From DATCJA01 sp963814955 (lineage in GTDB: Bacteria; Acidobacteriota; Vicinamibacteria; Vicinamibacterales; UBA2999), in assembly GCA_963814955.1 (NCBI GenBank), contig CAWFEX010000008.1, positions 682,001 through 746,000 of the forward strand: a stretch of DNA of 64,000 nt, given 5' to 3'. Of the stretch, positions 1 through 8,227 are shown piece by piece (the stretch's first letter is position 1; each line of letters opens with the position of its first letter). A model generated the notes under the pieces. That model was not told the origin of the DNA and did not search any database. It was given only the letters and a program-made list of their open reading frames with translations. The position numbers and the translations under genes were made by a program.

Positions 1-1335
1 ACCGACGACGCTCTTTTCGGGATCGATGAGGAAGATCCAGATCAGCGCTCCGAGCAGCATGACCACCGCACTCACCGCGAATGGCGCCACCCAGTATCCG
101 CGACCGAACAGGGTCCCGTAGACGATCGGCGTCAGCGACGCGGCCAGCGCGCCCGCCATGTTCATCACACCGGTGACCGTGCCGCTGAACCGTCCGCCTA
201 CGTCCATCGGCACGGCCCACGCGGGGCCAATCACCCACTCGAGGAAGAAAAACGATGTGGCCAGGCAGAGGATCGACGTCGTCGCATCGCCCACCATGGC
301 CGCGGGGAGCACGAAGGCGCCGGCGAGCAGAAATCCCGCGGCCGCCACACCGCGGCGGGCGAGCTTTGCGTTGCCGGTGCGCTTCAGCGTGATGTCGGAC
401 AGCCAGCCCCCGACGACATCGCCGGCCATCCCTGCAAGCAGCGGGATCGAGCCCCAGAAGCCGAGCGCGAGAATCGACAATCCGCGGTACTCGCGAAGGT
501 AGGTGGGATACCAGGTCAGATAGAAGTTCGTGCCGAAGAAGAAGCAGCAGTAGCCGAGCGCGATCCACCACATGTTCGGCGCGGACAGGATCTGCTTCCA
601 CGGTGTGGCGGGTCGGGACGTGGACACGGTCTTCGATGTGCCGTCCGCGTTGACGCCGCGGATCTGGGCGAGCTCCGCACGGTTGACTTGCGGATGGTCC
701 TCCGGCCGCTCACGGTAGAACCACCAGAAGGCCGCGACCCAAAAGAACCCGATTGCGCCGAACACGTAAAACATCACGCGCCAGCCGTAGGCGAGCACCA
801 GACCTCCTGCGGTGAGTGGAGTGATGGCGACAGCAAAGCGGCTGAAGAAATGCGTGATGCCCTGAATGCGTCCGCGCTCTGAAGGGGCGAACCAGAGCTG
901 CATGCCGCGGCTCGCCACAGGGAATGCGCCAGCCTCACCAATGCCGAGCAACAGACGCGCGGTGAGCAGCGTGCCGAATCCGGTTGCGGCGCCGGTGAGC
1001 ATCGCCGTCGTCGAGGTCCAGGCGAGAAGGACGTTGAGGACCTTCTTGGGTCCGAAGCGATCGCCAAGCCAGCCGACCGGCACCTGTCCGAGCGCGTACG
1101 CCCATGTAAAGGCCGCCAGCACGAGTCCCATCTGCGCGAGTGTGAGGCCGAACGTTTCGCGGATTTCTGGCTGCGCGACGGAGATGATGCCCCGATCGAG
1201 GTAGCAGATCAGGTACATCAGGCTGAACAACACCAGCATCCACCAGCGCACGCGCGTCGCCGTGATGCTTTTCTCGAGCACCGCCTGATGCAAGAGCGGA
1301 TCGGAAACAGCTGCGGTCCGGTTCACATCAGCCAC
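1..1335 (-). CDS. MFS transporter, anion:cation symporter type, 3' end cut by window edge
   Basis: Major facilitator transporter of the inner membrane, probably importing an organic acid or sugar acid. About 445 codons are visible and the frame is still open at base 1, so the C-terminus lies outside. The N-terminal cytoplasmic stretch is followed by a first helix ending YLICYLDRGIIS, and the loop after helix 2 carries the MFS signature GWLGDRFGPKK. Further helices follow, including WWIALGYCCFFFGTNFYLTWYP, which resembles the ExuT/GudP/DgoT group. The start is GTG at 1335, chosen because GGAGGA lies seven bases upstream; there is no in-frame ATG nearby. The next gene upstream is an Idh/MocA oxidoreductase 31 bp away on the same strand, which suggests a small sugar-derivative uptake and oxidation unit. 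Substrate cannot be told from sequence. Confidence 0.85.
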   Translation of the reverse strand, partial: MADVNRTAAVSDPLLHQAVLEKSITATRVRWWMLVLFSLMYLICYLDRGIISVAQPEIRETFGLTLAQMGLVLAAFTWAYALGQVPVGWLGDRFGPKKVLNVLLAWTSTTAMLTGAATGFGTLLTARLLLGIGEAGAFPVASRGMQLWFAPSERGRIQGITHFFSRFAVAITPLTAGGLVLAYGWRVMFYVFGAIGFFWVAAFWWFYRERPEDHPQVNRAELAQIRGVNADGTSKTVSTSRPATPWKQILSAPNMWWIALGYCCFFFGTNFYLTWYPTYLREYRGLSILALGFWGSIPLLAGMAGDVVGGWLSDITLKRTGNAKLARRGVAAAGFLLAGAFVLPAAMVGDATTSILCLATSFFFLEWVIGPAWAVPMDVGGRFSGTVTGVMNMAGALAASLTPIVYGTLFGRGYWVAPFAVSAVVMLLGALIWIFLIDPEKSVVG

Positions 1336-1366
1336 GAGTGTTCCTCCGGCCCCTCGGTGTCAGAGG

Positions 1367-2437
1367 TCAGGCAACCGCGCCTGCGAGCGTCGGGGAGTCC
1401 TCCACAACCAGGGCGACCGGCTGGTTGGTCTCAACCGACAGGTCCGCCGCCTTGTACAACTGCATGACCAGACGGGCGTGTTCCGCGGTGACGAGCGGCT
1501 GTTTGCCCGTGGCCACGCACTCGAGGAAGTGCAGCGTTTCGGCCTCCATCGGTCCGGCGTAGACGTGGTTCACCTTCTCGCCCGGCATCGACGAAATGGG
1601 GAAGCGGATGCCGTCCTTCATCGTGGTGACGTAGACGTCGCGATGCGTGTCGTCCACCATCACCGCCCCTTCGGTGCCCACGACCTCAATCCAGGTCGAG
1701 GCGAAATTCGGGTACGCCGGCGGCAGCACCCAGCCGCCGCCAATCGTAAACACGGTGCCGTCATCCATCGTGACGATCATCCAGACGCAGTCTGGCGCGT
1801 TGTACTGCGCTTTCATGATCTTGGCGGCCTCCTGCGCATAGATCCGGATCGGCTTGCGGGGCGCCAGGCACCAGAGCACGAAGTCGATATCGTGCGTGGA
1901 TTCCATGGCCGCCGGAGACAGCTTCACGCGGCCGCTGATCTTCTTGCCGAGGTTGCGGGTGATATGGCGGCTGACCAGCGCGCTGACCGGCTCGCCAATC
2001 GTGCCGTCCTGGATCGATCGCTTGACGTAGGCGAACTTCGGGTTGAATCGCTGGGAGTATGCAATCGTGAAGAGCCGCTCCTTCTCTTTCGAGAGCGCGA
2101 TTAATTCGTCCGCTTCCGACAGTTCGATCGCGATGGGTTTCTCGAGGAGCACGTGCTTTCCCGCGAGCATGCTCTCCTTGGCGATCGGAAAGTGCGTGCC
2201 CTCCGGCGTCGTGGAGATCATCACGGCGTCGATGGACGGGTTCTCGAGCAGACGGCGGTAGTCGCTGGTTGCCGTGGCAGGCTTTGTCTGCGCCGCAACT
2301 TCCGCCAGCCGCTCCTCCTTGATCTCTGCGATGTGCAGCTCGTTCACCCAAGGGCTTGCCGCCGATGCCACCGCACGGATGCCACCGCACCATCCCGTGC
2401 CGATCACTGCCACATTGATTCGTTTGATGTCCTTCAT
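1367..2437 (-). CDS. Gfo/Idh/MocA family NAD(P)-dependent oxidoreductase
   Basis: A 356-residue cytoplasmic dehydrogenase. The N-terminus carries a Rossmann nucleotide-binding motif (NVAVIGTGWCGG, residues about 8-19). The conserved EKP of the family is in HVLLEKPIAIELSE (about 94-107), its lysine normally acting in catalysis, and the second domain has the DIDFVLW stretch with the usual His-Asp region (STHDIDFVLW). Length is typical for the family, which oxidises or reduces sugars and inositols with NAD(P). It is upstream of, and co-oriented with, an MFS transporter, so the two may handle one substrate. ATG at 2437 is the only good start. Confidence 0.88.
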   Translation of the reverse strand: MKDIKRINVAVIGTGWCGGIRAVASAASPWVNELHIAEIKEERLAEVAAQTKPATATSDYRRLLENPSIDAVMISTTPEGTHFPIAKESMLAGKHVLLEKPIAIELSEADELIALSKEKERLFTIAYSQRFNPKFAYVKRSIQDGTIGEPVSALVSRHITRNLGKKISGRVKLSPAAMESTHDIDFVLWCLAPRKPIRIYAQEAAKIMKAQYNAPDCVWMIVTMDDGTVFTIGGGWVLPPAYPNFASTWIEVVGTEGAVMVDDTHRDVYVTTMKDGIRFPISSMPGEKVNHVYAGPMEAETLHFLECVATGKQPLVTAEHARLVMQLYKAADLSVETNQPVALVVEDSPTLAGAVA

Positions 2438-2465
2438 CTGCCGCAGCCCTTCGGATTGGAAGCGG

Positions 2466-2833
2466 TCAACGGAGCTCCTGCATCATGCCGGCGAGATTGC
2501 CCGCCGCCCGTCCGGTGCCCCAGTTGAACTCCTTCGTGAGTATCTGCCCGATTTCTTCCTGCGTCTTTCGCTCGCGATTGAGCGCCCGGAACCGCTCGCG
2601 GATGGCCGCCGTCTTGTCACGGAACTTCAGGAACTCGGCCTTCGTGAGAGGGTCGGTCCATTCTGCCCGATTTTCGCAATTGTATTGTTCACGTTCTGGA
2701 TGACGTAGAGATCGTCGGTCATCTTCACGAGCTTCGGGACGGGAGCCGGCGCCTGAGGCGGTTGCGGCGCCTGCACGAAGACGCCAAGGGCATACACCGC
2801 CACCAGTCCGCCGAGAAGACGTGCCCGCGTCAC
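2466..2833 (-). pseudogene. Remnant of a secreted MBL-fold hydrolase with internal deletion
   Basis: The 5' part encodes a signal peptide and the start of an MBL-fold enzyme (LVAVYALGVFVQA, then KLVKMTDDLYVIQNVNNT). After about 60 codons the frame changes and goes straight into a typical C-terminus (KAEFLKFRDKTAAIRERFRAL ... EFNWGTGRAAGNL ... MMQEL, stop at 2466). The whole metal-binding core, including any HxHxDH motif, is missing. I know this N- and C-terminal combination from secreted MBL-fold proteins of Acidobacteriota; that recognition is from memory. The gene is best read as a deletion derivative that cannot be active. Start would be GTG at 2833. Confidence 0.6.
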
Positions 2834-2940
2834 CTACCGAGTCATCGAGGCTCCATGATTAGAAAACCGCAATTGCGCGGCCCGCCCACGCGACGCTAAA
2901 CCAGTTACCGCCGGTTTCTGACGCTGAAACCGAGTTGAGA

Positions 2941-3044
2941 GGCAGTCCGGAATTGGTTGGTTTGGAGTAGGTGTAGGTTGTTGATGTTGTTTGGTTTGAT
3001 TTGTGTTTGGTGTTTGAGCTTGTTGTTGTGTTTTTGGGACTGCC
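2941..3044. repeat. G/T-rich low-complexity tract bounded by an 8-bp inverted repeat
   Basis: GGCAGTCC at 2941-2948 and its exact inverse GGACTGCC at 3037-3044 bracket an 88-base tract with only one C on the + strand, made of TTG, GTT and TGG steps. On the minus strand it reads as CAA/CCA-rich DNA. The rest of the gap between 2834 and 3187 shows no gene I can support. Confidence 0.6.
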
Positions 3045-3187
3045 CGTCGATTATCGGAGCCCGCAGCCGGGGCTGTTAAGACGAGCGAAATTCCCGACAC
3101 CCTCTGCAGATCCGCTGAATGAGGAAACGGCTGATCCGCCGAGGTGATGTGCGCTGACTCAAGGCATATTGCCCTTATCGCCCCACG

Positions 3188-3496
3188 TCACTGGACCTGG
3201 CCCGGACCGATTCGCGCAACGGCTTCCCGCAGCGGGGCTGCGAGGGGTAGGAGATCAGGCATTCGGTTCGACTTGGCCACAATGACCAGCACACCGAAAG
3301 GTAACTTGGAGAGGTCGTGCTGCTTTTCCAGTTTGCGATCCATCGTGACGAACACGTCGATCGCGTCGCGAGCACGCTCCAGCAGTTCGCCGTTCTTGAT
3401 GCCAGCCCAACCGAGGTCCTGAACGGTCGACACGTCGTGGCCCGCGAGTTGAAGAATCAGATCGTGTGGGACGTTCTCGTCAAGCAGGACGCGCAC
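3188..3496 (-). CDS. DUF5615 PIN-like toxin component
   Basis: A 102-residue protein. It opens with MRVLLDENVPHDL, the acidic LLDEN motif typical of the DUF5615 PIN-like fold, and has a second acidic site at DVFVTMDRKL (about residues 47-56). Family members are thought to be toxin-like nucleases by their fold and by constant pairing with DUF433 proteins; activity is not proven for most. Its ATG at 3496 lies inside the end of the DUF433 gene, a 17-base overlap, so the two are translated as a unit. Confidence 0.8.
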   Translation of the reverse strand: MRVLLDENVPHDLILQLAGHDVSTVQDLGWAGIKNGELLERARDAIDVFVTMDRKLEKQHDLSKLPFGVLVIVAKSNRMPDLLPLAAPLREAVARIGPGQVQ

Positions 3497-3704
3497 TGGT
3501 CAGCACGCTCTCGCGCGCGAGCTCCAGAGCGGCAATGGCCTGCTCACGTCGGACCGACGGGAACTGCTTCAGGAACTCATCGAGCGTGTCACCACCCTCG
3601 AGGTAGTCGAATAACGACTGAACAGGCACGCGAGTCCCGACGAACACGGGCGTGCCGCTGAGGATCTCCGGGTCGCTGTGAATCACCGGGGGCTTGGTGG
3701 GCAT
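3480..3704 (-). CDS. DUF433 antitoxin-like DNA-binding protein
   Basis: A 74-residue protein with the standard DUF433 core: HSDPEILSGTPVFVGTRVPV, then SLFDYLEGG and TLDEFLKQFPSVRREQAIAALE. The family has a winged-helix fold and is usually found directly upstream of a DUF5615 gene as the likely antitoxin and repressor. I chose ATG at 3704 because the reading frame before it has no family similarity and a GGAAAGG ribosome site lies just upstream. The stop overlaps the following DUF5615 start. Confidence 0.82.
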   Translation of the reverse strand: MPTKPPVIHSDPEILSGTPVFVGTRVPVQSLFDYLEGGDTLDEFLKQFPSVRREQAIAALELARESVLTSARPA

Positions 3705-3785
3705 GATCCTTTCCGCTTCCAGTATATCGCCGCGCATTGCACGGCCGGCGCCCAAAAAGCCTAACCTTGTGCTCACTCGGGTCAA

Positions 3786-4221
3786 GGCTCTCGCTGCGCT
3801 CGACCCCTCGGGGCTTCGGCCCTGACCGGGGCTCCGCGCAGGGCTGATCTAGCAATTGCGCCGGCCCAGCTCTCGAACCTGACTTCTCAACGTACCGCTT
3901 CAGCCGCGGCGGCCATCATGACTCCGGTCGCGTCGGCTCCATATATGGTGTTAGACGGCCACATGAACGTTCTGGCGCCATAACCGATGTGAGAGTGTTG
4001 GTGTCGTCGAACTGTCGTCGGGACTCGTGCCAAGCGCGGTGAGCAATTCGAACCGCGCGACGCCTGAGGACGTTCCGCCCGCCACCGACCGAAGGTAGTG
4101 AGGGATGTGGGTCGACTGATTGCCCTTCGACTCGCTCCGCTCGCTCAGGGCATTCTCCTTTGCGATGGCTCGCCATGAGCGAGCCTTCGGCTCGCCGCCA
4201 GGCGAGACGAAGTGAGTCGAA
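3786..4221. other. Intergenic region with short hairpin repeats, no gene seen
   Basis: Between the DUF433 gene and tRNA-Asp there is no convincing coding frame. The stretch contains several small GC-rich hairpins with a TTC loop, such as the one around 4177-4194 (CGAGCC-TTC-GGCTCG) and one around 3809. They look like dispersed intergenic repeats, similar in form to hairpins at 17117 and 52952. Confidence 0.5.
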
Positions 4222-4298
<77 letters not shown>

Positions 4299-4302
4299 AA
4301 AT

Positions 4303-4432
4303 CGAAGTTCAAAGTTCAAAGTGCAAAGTTCAAAGTAAGTTCAAAGTAAGTGCCGACCGCACTTGTCACTTACTTTGCAGTTTACACTTTGCACTTTCTA
4401 CTTGCTGAATGGCACTTTCTACTTGCTGAATG
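4303..4432. repeat. Tandem TTCAAAG motifs, inverted repeat and a 21-bp tandem duplication between two tRNA genes
   Basis: After tRNA-Val the spacer holds a 21-bp unit repeated exactly in tandem (4391-4411 and 4412-4432), the second copy running into the tRNA-Val 3' end. Closer to tRNA-Asp are repeated TTCAAAG units and an inverted repeat (CAAAGTAAGTG at 4342-4352, CACTTACTTTG at 4367-4377) that could fold as a hairpin in the transcript. Confidence 0.75.
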
Positions 4433-4502
4433 GGCGGTACAGGATTCGAACCTGTGACAGCCGGCGTGTAAAGCCGGTGCTCTACCACTGAGCTAACCGC
4501 CC
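4431..4502 (-). tRNA. tRNA-Val(TAC)
   Basis: Acceptor arms GGGCGGT/ACCGCCC, anticodon loop TTTACAC with anticodon TAC, T loop TTCGAAT, discriminator A. CCA is not encoded. It lies 132 bp upstream of tRNA-Asp on the same strand and may share its transcript. Confidence 0.95.
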
Positions 4503-4667
4503 GCTAGACCCTACGATTCTAAACGGCCAGCTCGGTACACCCAATCGTCAGTTGCCTGCTCAATCCACACCGCGGCCCATCGCGGCCTGGGCAAAAACTC
4601 CATGGTACCACGGTGTGGCCACTCGGTACCCGTCTTGCTGACTGTTGAATCCTGGAGAGAGGGGAGT

Positions 4668-4874
4668 ATGACCAATCAGAGTCCAACAGGAAGCGAACGC
4701 GACCGAAACCTTGAAGACCGACGCGACAAGAACGTGGAAGACAAGGGTTTTCAGCCGGATGAACGGCCTGACGATCAGAGTCCGAATAAAGGGCACGGCC
4801 CGCTCAAGGGAACCGACACTCCCGCTACGACCAACGCTGAAGATCTGGACAAGGCACATCGGACCACAATGTGA
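4668..4874 (+). CDS. Small hydrophilic protein, 68 aa, unknown
   Basis: Begins MTNQSPTGSERDRNLED and is rich in Asp, Glu, Arg, Lys, Asn and Pro, with no hydrophobic core, so it is likely disordered. I support it because GGAGAGAGGGGAGT lies directly before ATG 4668, an excellent ribosome site, and codon composition looks coding. I do not recognise a family. A second small acidic protein follows 22 bp downstream, so the two may be co-expressed. The composition recalls stress-induced hydrophilic proteins, but that is only a resemblance. Confidence 0.55.
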   Translation: MTNQSPTGSERDRNLEDRRDKNVEDKGFQPDERPDDQSPNKGHGPLKGTDTPATTNAEDLDKAHRTTM

Positions 4875-4896
4875 GGTCCCCATTGCTGACCACCGC

Positions 4897-5061
4897 ATGC
4901 CGGCTATGAATCCGGAGACTTCTGAACCCGCACCTCGTCAGCCCACACCAAAGCCAGCTGAACCGCCATCAACAGAGCATGAGGGTGCCACAGAGGATCA
5001 GGTAACAGAAACACCTGCGCCAGCAGGACCGCTCTACGACGACGAACCCAGACAGGGTTAG
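4897..5061 (+). CDS. Small Pro/Glu-rich protein, 54 aa, unknown
   Basis: Reads MPAMNPETSEPAPRQPTPKP and continues with Glu, Thr, Pro and Gly to a stop at 5061. It has no membrane segment or cysteine and is probably disordered. The start could be ATG 4897 or ATG 4906; neither has a strong ribosome site, though the gene is close behind the 68-residue protein. The stop lies five bases from the convergent end of the methyltransferase gene on the other strand. Function unknown. Confidence 0.4.
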   Translation: MPAMNPETSEPAPRQPTPKPAEPPSTEHEGATEDQVTETPAPAGPLYDDEPRQG

Positions 5062-5065
5062 GGAT

Positions 5066-5596
5066 TCACCGCCACGCGACCATCTTGATCGCAAGCAGCG
5101 CGAATCCGCCCAGCAACCCGACGACGGCGCGATGCTCGCGATTGCTCAGCGCGCGGCTCAGGCTGAAGCGCCGCGACATCGGCGCGGCGCGCGACGCCTG
5201 GTAATCGTCGTAGGTCGATCCAAACGCCTGCCGGAGCTCCTGTTCCTCGGTGCGGATCGCCGCAGCAATCGTCGCCGCCATGTAGCAGGCAATGACGATG
5301 GCGGCGGCGAGGCTGCGCGCCGCCATGGCGATGCCGCCGGCAATGACAGTCGAGCCGACATACAGCGGATGACTCGCGAACCGATACGGCCCCGACCGCG
5401 TCACTTCACGGCCCTTTTCAAGATGGCCGGCCGCCCAGATGCGGAGGCACTCGCCAATCAGCGCAACCAGGAGTCCGGCGCTCCAGGTAATCCAGGTCGG
5501 TCGCGCGAGCACGAGCGTCACGACCGCGGCGATGAAGCCGAGGGGAACGCGCTTTCGCGCGAGACGGCGCGTGAAGCGGCCCGGCGCGTCAACCAT
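5066..5596 (-). CDS. Isoprenylcysteine carboxylmethyltransferase-like membrane methyltransferase
   Basis: A 176-residue inner-membrane protein with four or five hydrophobic segments (for example VPLGFIAAVVTLVLA, WSAGLLVALIGECLRIWAAG, LAAAIVIACYMAATIAAAI). The family signature lies in the middle: GREVTRSGPYRFASHPLYVG, followed by EEQELRQAFGSTYDDYQA, as in ICMT/PEMT-type enzymes that use S-adenosylmethionine to methylate membrane-associated substrates. The substrate is unknown. ATG at 5596 overlaps the end of the upstream heptosyltransferase gene by eight bases, placing it as the last gene of the lipopolysaccharide operon. Confidence 0.78.
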   Translation of the reverse strand: MVDAPGRFTRRLARKRVPLGFIAAVVTLVLARPTWITWSAGLLVALIGECLRIWAAGHLEKGREVTRSGPYRFASHPLYVGSTVIAGGIAMAARSLAAAIVIACYMAATIAAAIRTEEQELRQAFGSTYDDYQASRAAPMSRRFSLSRALSNREHRAVVGLLGGFALLAIKMVAWR

Positions 5597-6671
5597 GCGC
5601 GCCGAGACGCCTGCGAATTGCGTCGCACACCTCGGCAACGCTGATGTCGTTGATGCAGGCGATTGGCTTGCGACACCGCCGCTCGTAGAAGCACGAGCAC
5701 TGCCCGACGCGCGAGACGACCTCGTCGCGCGCCGACCACGGGCCGTTGCGCTCCGGAAATGTCGGTCCGAACAGAGCAACGACCGGCGTTCCCACCGCTG
5801 CGGCGATGTGCAGCGGCCCGGTATCGCCCGACAGCACGAGGCGGGCGCCGCGGACGACACCAACCAGATCGGGAATCGTCGTCGGCGGAGCGGCGGCTGC
5901 TGCTCCCTGCGACGCCGAAACCACCGCACGCGCCAGCGACTCCTCTCCGGGTCCCCACAAGACGAGCGCGCGGAGCCCGAACTCGTCACGCATCGACGCG
6001 GCGACGGCGCCGAACCTTTCCGGGAGCCAGCGCTTGTTGGGCCACGCAGCACCTGGATTGACCAGCACGTAATCACCGCCAACACGCTCCCGGGCCACGG
6101 TCGCCGCCGCCGTCCGTGGAATCGCAATTGGAAAGCGCACCGACCGATCGACCACGCCGAGTATCCCGAGCAGCGCGAGGTTCTTGTCGATGACATGCAC
6201 GGCGGTACCCGGATCCGGGGTGTCGGTGTAGAACAGCCGCGCCAACGGTTCACGGAGGTGGCGCCGCGGAAATCCAATCGTCCGCCAGCCGTTGATCAAA
6301 CGCGACAGCACTGCCGACTTGAGCAGTCCCTGGAAGTCGATCACCGCGTCGTACCTCGTCCGCCGGAGCGTTCTCACCGTCGCCCACGCGCCCATCCGGC
6401 CTTCCATCAGGTCGCGCGGATCGAACGGTATGCGATAGTCGAGGCACTCGACGAGATCCAGAAGGTCGGCGTAGCGCGGATCCACGAGCCAGTCGATGCG
6501 TGCGTGCGGATGCGTGCGGCGGAGGGCGGCCGCGGCCGGAATTCCGTGAATGACGTCGCCGAGCGAGCCAAGCCGCACGATCAGGAAGTGATGGTCGGCC
6601 GATTCGGTGCGGCCGACGGGAGTGCGGGTATCAGGGGTCCGGCTATCAGAGGTCCGGCTGAAGCCGGACAC
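5589..6671 (-). CDS. Glycosyltransferase family 9, heptosyltransferase I-like
   Basis: Cytoplasmic ADP-heptose:LPS heptosyltransferase family protein of about 350 residues. Near the N-terminus is FLIVRLGSLGDVIHGIP, the GT9 hallmark. The C-terminal domain has VNPGAAWPNKRW and the donor-site motif SGDTGPLHIAAAVGTPVVALFGPT. The start is unclear: no ATG or ribosome site lies before the conserved region, and the frame runs back through two copies of an 18-bp palindromic repeat. The nearest start codon with room for the first strand is GTG 6671, itself inside a repeat copy. A repeat insertion may have replaced the native start. Neighbouring genes make ADP-heptose, which fits a role in adding the first or a later heptose to Kdo2-lipid A. 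It is not clearly WaaC, hence no symbol. Confidence 0.75.
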   Translation of the reverse strand: MSGFSRTSDSRTPDTRTPVGRTESADHHFLIVRLGSLGDVIHGIPAAAALRRTHPHARIDWLVDPRYADLLDLVECLDYRIPFDPRDLMEGRMGAWATVRTLRRTRYDAVIDFQGLLKSAVLSRLINGWRTIGFPRRHLREPLARLFYTDTPDPGTAVHVIDKNLALLGILGVVDRSVRFPIAIPRTAAATVARERVGGDYVLVNPGAAWPNKRWLPERFGAVAASMRDEFGLRALVLWGPGEESLARAVVSASQGAAAAAPPTTIPDLVGVVRGARLVLSGDTGPLHIAAAVGTPVVALFGPTFPERNGPWSARDEVVSRVGQCSCFYERRCRKPIACINDISVAEVCDAIRRRLGAHG

Positions 6672-6718
6672 TACGTGCTCCTCACCTTCAGGGGTCCGGC
6701 TGAAGCCGGACACTACGT
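6652..6718. repeat. Two copies of a REP-like palindrome at a gene junction
   Basis: GTCCGGCTGAAGCCGGAC, an almost perfect palindrome, occurs at 6652-6669 and 6694-6711, both followed by ACTACGT. A partial copy (GGTCCGGCT) precedes them near 6637. An inverted-orientation copy lies at 15622-15639 before tpiA. The right-hand copy contains the stop codon of the rfaE2-like gene. Confidence 0.85.
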
Positions 6719-7188
6719 ACTCCTCTCGATTCGGGCCAGCAAGTCGCGCGTGGAGTGATCTTTCGGATCGCCGACAATCGCAATGCGGCCGCCGTACGCC
6801 GTTGACGATGTCTCGCTCCGGAACCGTATCGACGCGTGTAGTCGGTTCCCTTGCAGTGCACGTCGGGCCTGATCGCTTCGAGCAGCGGACCGACTGTAGG
6901 CTCCGAAAAGATCGTGACGTAGTCGACCCAGCGCAACGCCGCAACGAGCTCGGCACGGTCGGCGGCGACAAGAACGGGACGACCCTCGCCCTTCAGTCGT
7001 CGCACCGAGTCGTCATCGTTGATCGCGACGATCAGCCGATCGGCTTCGTGGGCGGCGGCTTCGAGATAACGGATGTGGCCGACGTGCAGCAGATCGAAAC
7101 ACCCGTTTGCAAAAGCAATAGTGTGTCCCGCGGCGCGTTCTGCGGCGACGCGACGCAACAGTTCGTCGCGCTGGAGCGTCTCACCCAC
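6713..7188 (-). CDS. rfaE2: D-glycero-beta-D-manno-heptose 1-phosphate adenylyltransferase (two frameshifts)
   Basis: Nucleotidyltransferase of ADP-heptose synthesis, matching the C-terminal half of HldE. It has FANGCFDLLHVGHIRYLEAA with the HxGH catalytic motif, then RLKGEGRPVLVAADRAELVAAL and DVHCKGTDYT. After that the frame shifts twice, near 6835 and 6805; the continuation VDTVPERDIVN and YGGRIAIVGDPKDHSTRDLL is normal for the family. Taking out two inserted bases gives 157 residues, the usual size. GTG 7188 is the likely start (VGETLQRDELL) and overlaps the rfaE1 stop by eight bases. The stop TAG at 6713-6715 lies in a palindromic repeat. I regard the gene as functional with consensus errors. 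Confidence 0.8.
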
Positions 7189-8227
7189 GGGCTCTCGCGC
7201 CCGGGCGCGACGGCCGCCCGTCGCCGCGAACCGACAGCGCGGCCCGCAGCTCGTCACCACTCACGGTGGCCGTGCCGCGCTTCATCACGACAAGGCCTCC
7301 CGCGTAGTTCGCCAGGTGCGCAGCCGCCTCGAAGCTGCCGCCGGCGGCAAGCGTCAGCGCAACGGTCGACACAACCGTATCGCCGGCGCCGGTCACGTCC
7401 ACAATCGAGTCGGTCCCGAAAATCGGGACGTGCACGGTGGGCGCATCGGGAACGAAGAGGGACATCCCACGGCTGCCGCGCGTGACGAGCACTGCCTGCA
7501 TCTTCGTGCGCTCGACGATCTCGCGTCCTGCGCGCTCGAGCGCCGCGAGGTTGTCGCCGATGCGGACGCCGAGCGCCTGCTCCACCTCCGACTGATTCGG
7601 TGTGCTGATGGTCAGGCCCGTGTACTCCAGCAGTCGATACCGACTATCGATGAGCACCGGAATCGGCGCCCCTGCACGGCGCAGCTCCGCCCGAATCTTT
7701 CGTCCGAGCGACGGTGTCACCAGACCCGATCCGTAATCGGACAGCAGACCGCGTCCGCCTGTCTAATCGCCTTGAAGACTTCGCGTTCGAATGTCTTCCG
7801 CTCGCTTGAGGTCAATCGTGCGCCGTTTGACGGCGCGATCGATTCGCACGACCTGCTGCTTGGCGGAGTGGACTCCGCCGGCAAGAATCCGCGTCTTGAT
7901 GGGCGTGGGCGCCCCGTTCATGCGTAACAGGTGCCTCGGATCGACGCGCCGATGAAGTGCGTCCACCACACGGCGCGCCGACTCGTCGCGGCCGACAATC
8001 GCCACCAGTGCCGCGCTGCCGCCGAGCGCCGCTACATTGTTCGCGGCATTGCCCGCGCCGCCGGGCACGATTTCGGTCGAGTCGTACTCGAGGATCAGCA
8101 CCGGAGCTTCGCGCGACACCCGCGCCACCCGCCCGTACACGAACTCGTCGGCAACAACATCGCCGATGACCGCGACCCGTTTGCCACGGAACGCACCGGT
8201 CAGCGAGAGCAGGTGCGCAGAATCCAA
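7181..8227 (-). CDS. rfaE1: D-glycero-beta-D-manno-heptose-7-phosphate kinase, PfkB family (frameshifted)
   Basis: Carbohydrate kinase making heptose 1,7-bisphosphate. The N-terminal half has VAVIGDVVADEFVYGRV and the PfkB glycine motif PGGAGNAANNVAALGG. The C-terminal half has LLSDYGSGLVTP and the ATP/anion-hole motif DVTGAGDTVVSTVALTLAAG, which contains the catalytic Asp. Frame changes near 7750 and 7785 separate the halves; both halves are otherwise intact and in the expected order. The start is TTG 8227 with GGAGG eight bases before it, overlapping the gmhB end by 28 bases. Together with the overlapping rfaE2 it replaces the fused HldE of enterobacteria. Confidence 0.8.

Noticed and set aside
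4303..4432. CRISPR-like repeats between tRNA genes
   Set aside because: The repeats are short, directly adjacent or irregular, with no unique spacers of constant size and no cas genes anywhere in the window.
5439..6758. Long + strand open frame opposite the heptosyltransferase gene
   Set aside because: It is the antisense shadow of a well-recognised GT9 gene in high-GC DNA and has no motifs or start signals.
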